Assembly (NCBI RefSeq): GCF_048773025.1
Contig: NC_133546.1
Coordinates: 80,755,747-80,819,746, forward strand
Source: Camelus bactrianus
Taxonomy: Eukaryota; Chordata; Mammalia; Artiodactyla; Camelidae
Direction of reading: 5' to 3'
DNA length: 64,000 nt
The notes under the pieces were generated by a model, which was given only the letters and a program-made list of their open reading frames with translations, did no database searches and was not told the DNA's origin. The number at the start of each line of letters is the position of its first letter. The stretch's first letter is position 1. Of this stretch, positions 62,576-64,000 are shown one piece after another. The position numbers were made by a program, and so were the translations under genes.

Positions 62576-64000
62576 TGCAGTGAAAACTGCAGGAACTTCA
62601 AACCGCCACTAGGAAACAGACTGAGAAAACACAGTAAAGTTTATCCAGCAACCCGTTCCCTTTGTGCTAGATGAACGAACGTCTCTCAACATGCTCAGTT
62701 CTGAGAGATAAGTGTGTGTGAATGCCGTCCTTCACCTAGCTTGTTGGGAACACAAAGTTTCTTTTCAGTTGCAAACTCCACTCCATACATATATATGGGG
62801 AGGTACTAGCTCCAACTCGGTTTTACAGTGAAAACTGCAGGAAATTCAAACCGGCACTAGGAAACAGACTGAGAAACCAGAGTAAAAGTTTCTCCTACAA
62901 CCCGTTTCCTATGTGCTAGATGAACGAACGTCTCTCCACATGCTCATTTCTGAAAAATAAGTGTGTGTGAAAGCCGTACTTCACCTAGCTTGTTGGGAAC
63001 ACAAAGTTTCTTTTCAGTTGCAAACTGCAATCCATAAATATATATGGGGAGGTACTAGCTCCAACTCGGTTTTACAGTGAAAACTGCAGGAACTTCAAAC
63101 CGCCACTAGGAAAAAGACTGAGAAACCACAGTAAAAATTTCTAATGCAACCCGTTCCCTTTGTGCTAGATGAAAGAACGTCTCACCACATGCTCAGTTCT
63201 GAGAGATAAGTGTGTGTGAAAGCCGACCTTCACCTAGCTTGTTGGTAACACAAAGTTTCTTTTCAGTTGCAAACTGCACTCCATAAATATATATGGGGTG
63301 GTACTAGCTCCAACTCGGTTTTGCAGTGAAAACTGCAGGAACTTCAAACCGCCTCTAGGAAACAGACTGAGAAAACACAGTAAAGTTTCTCCTGCAACCC
63401 GTTCCCTTTGTGCTAGATGAACGAACGTCTCTCAACATGCTCAGTTCTGAGAGATAAGTGTGTGTGAAAGCCGTCCTTCACCTAGCTTGTTGGTAACACA
63501 AAGTTTCTTTTCAGTTGCAAACTCCACTCCATACATATATATGGGGAGGTACTAGCTCCAAATCGGTTTTACAGTGAAAACTGCAGGAACTTCAAACCGG
63601 CACAAGGAAACAGACTGAGAAACCACAGTAAAAGTTTCTCCTGCAACCCGTTTCCTATGTGCTAGATGAAAGAACGTCTCTCCACATGCTCAGTCCTGAG
63701 AGATAAGTGTGTGTGAAAGCCGTCCTTCACCTAGCTTGTTGGGAACACAAAGTTTCTTTTCAGTTGCAAACTGCACTCCATAAATATATATGGGGAGGTA
63801 CTAGCTCCAACTCGGTTTTACAGTGAAAACTGCAGGAACTTCAAACCGGCACTAGGAAACAGACTGAGAAACCAGAGTAAAAGTTTCACCTGCAACCAGT
63901 TTCCTATGTGCTAGATGAACGAACGTCTCTCCACATGCTCATTTCTGAAAGATAAGTGTGTGTGAAAGCCGTCCTTCACGTAGCTTGTTGGGAACACAAA
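62576..64000. repeat. Distal satellite monomers running off the window
   Basis: Seen: further N, F and M type monomers. 'ctcatttctgaaaaataag' with 'ccgtacttc' near 62,947 matches the monomers near 56,738 and 60,711. A local mark 'ttggtaacac' occurs twice, near 63,243 and 63,491. The last recognisable monomer start is at 63,888 and the sequence ends inside that monomer, so the array continues beyond the window. No unique flank is seen. Confidence 0.9.

Larger units (their letters stand above)
1..64000. repeat. Satellite DNA array, 248-249 bp monomer, about 257 direct copies
   Basis: Seen: the same unit recurs without a break from the first base to the last. The phrase 'tcctgcaacc' starts at 1, 249 and 498 and its equivalent at 63,888, giving a mean period near 248.6 bp from a mix of 248 and 249 bp copies. 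Every copy is in the same orientation. Consensus GC is about 44%. No unique sequence, mobile element or gene interrupts the array, and the array runs off both window edges. Known: arrays of this kind form constitutive heterochromatin at centromeres, pericentromeres, subtelomeres or sex chromosomes of eukaryotes. Inference: location and species cannot be told from the sequence, and I do not recognise the family. The phase chosen for the monomer start is arbitrary. Confidence 0.98.

Noticed and set aside
1-64000. CRISPR-like array of direct repeats
   Set aside because: The period is about 249 bp with no unique spacers; the whole unit is repeated.
1-64000. CENP-B box (TTCGNNNNANNCGGG) in the monomer
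   Set aside because: I checked the CGAA and CCCG sites of the consensus on both strands; spacing and the required central base do not fit. Its absence does not exclude centromeric function.
1-64000. LTR, LINE, SINE or DNA transposon inserted in the array
   Set aside because: No stretch departs from the monomer by more than small substitutions and short indels, and no target-site duplication or poly-A tail is visible.
1-64000. Inverted blocks within the array
   Set aside because: Every monomer start I followed is in the same orientation; open frames on both strands reflect reading of the same units, not inversion.

Overview
The whole 64 kb window is one uninterrupted tandem satellite array. 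I found no unique flanking sequence, gene, RNA gene, transposon, CRISPR array or inverted block. The monomer is 248 or 249 bp long. From the first to the last recognisable monomer start (positions 1 and 63,888) there are about 257 head-to-tail copies, with a mean of about 248.6 bp, followed by a partial copy. All copies point the same way. GC of a hand-made consensus is about 44%. Long homogeneous satellite with nested higher-order repeats (HORs) points to a eukaryotic chromosome, most likely a centromeric, pericentromeric, subtelomeric or sex-chromosome heterochromatic block. I do not recognise the monomer as a named family and cannot give the species.

Layout. Domain A (1-24,499) has monomers mostly carrying 'catacatatatatgg'. 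It is a patchwork of short duplications: a block of about 500 bp seen three times (1, 2,486, 3,729), a trimer (4,240-5,731), a hexamer that became a heptamer (5,868-9,140), a dimer (11,556-12,632), a heptamer in three copies (14,285-19,197), a single monomer (21,620-22,170) and a 12-monomer-spaced block (20,160/23,144). Domain B (24,500-44,391) switches abruptly to an ordered pentamer of three monomer types (N-F-N-F-M, 1,243 bp). A 26-monomer, 6,464 bp section of it is duplicated in tandem almost without change. Domain C (44,392-about 54,100) holds three successive copies of a HOR of 11 to 13 monomers. Domain D (about 54,100-64,000) holds a dimer, then a nearly perfect tetramer duplication (994 bp) next to a 16-monomer (3,975 bp) duplication.

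The content is structural, not genic. Open frames reach only 60-85 codons, occur on both strands, and recur at monomer or HOR spacing, so they are by-products of the repeat. The more interesting signals are the several generations of unequal exchange preserved in one stretch, the sharp change of array type near 24.5 kb, and a monomer subtype in which one base change completes a perfect 6-bp inverted repeat around a GAAA loop. Repeat boundaries and identities were read by eye and are accurate to roughly ten to a few tens of bases unless an exact offset is given.
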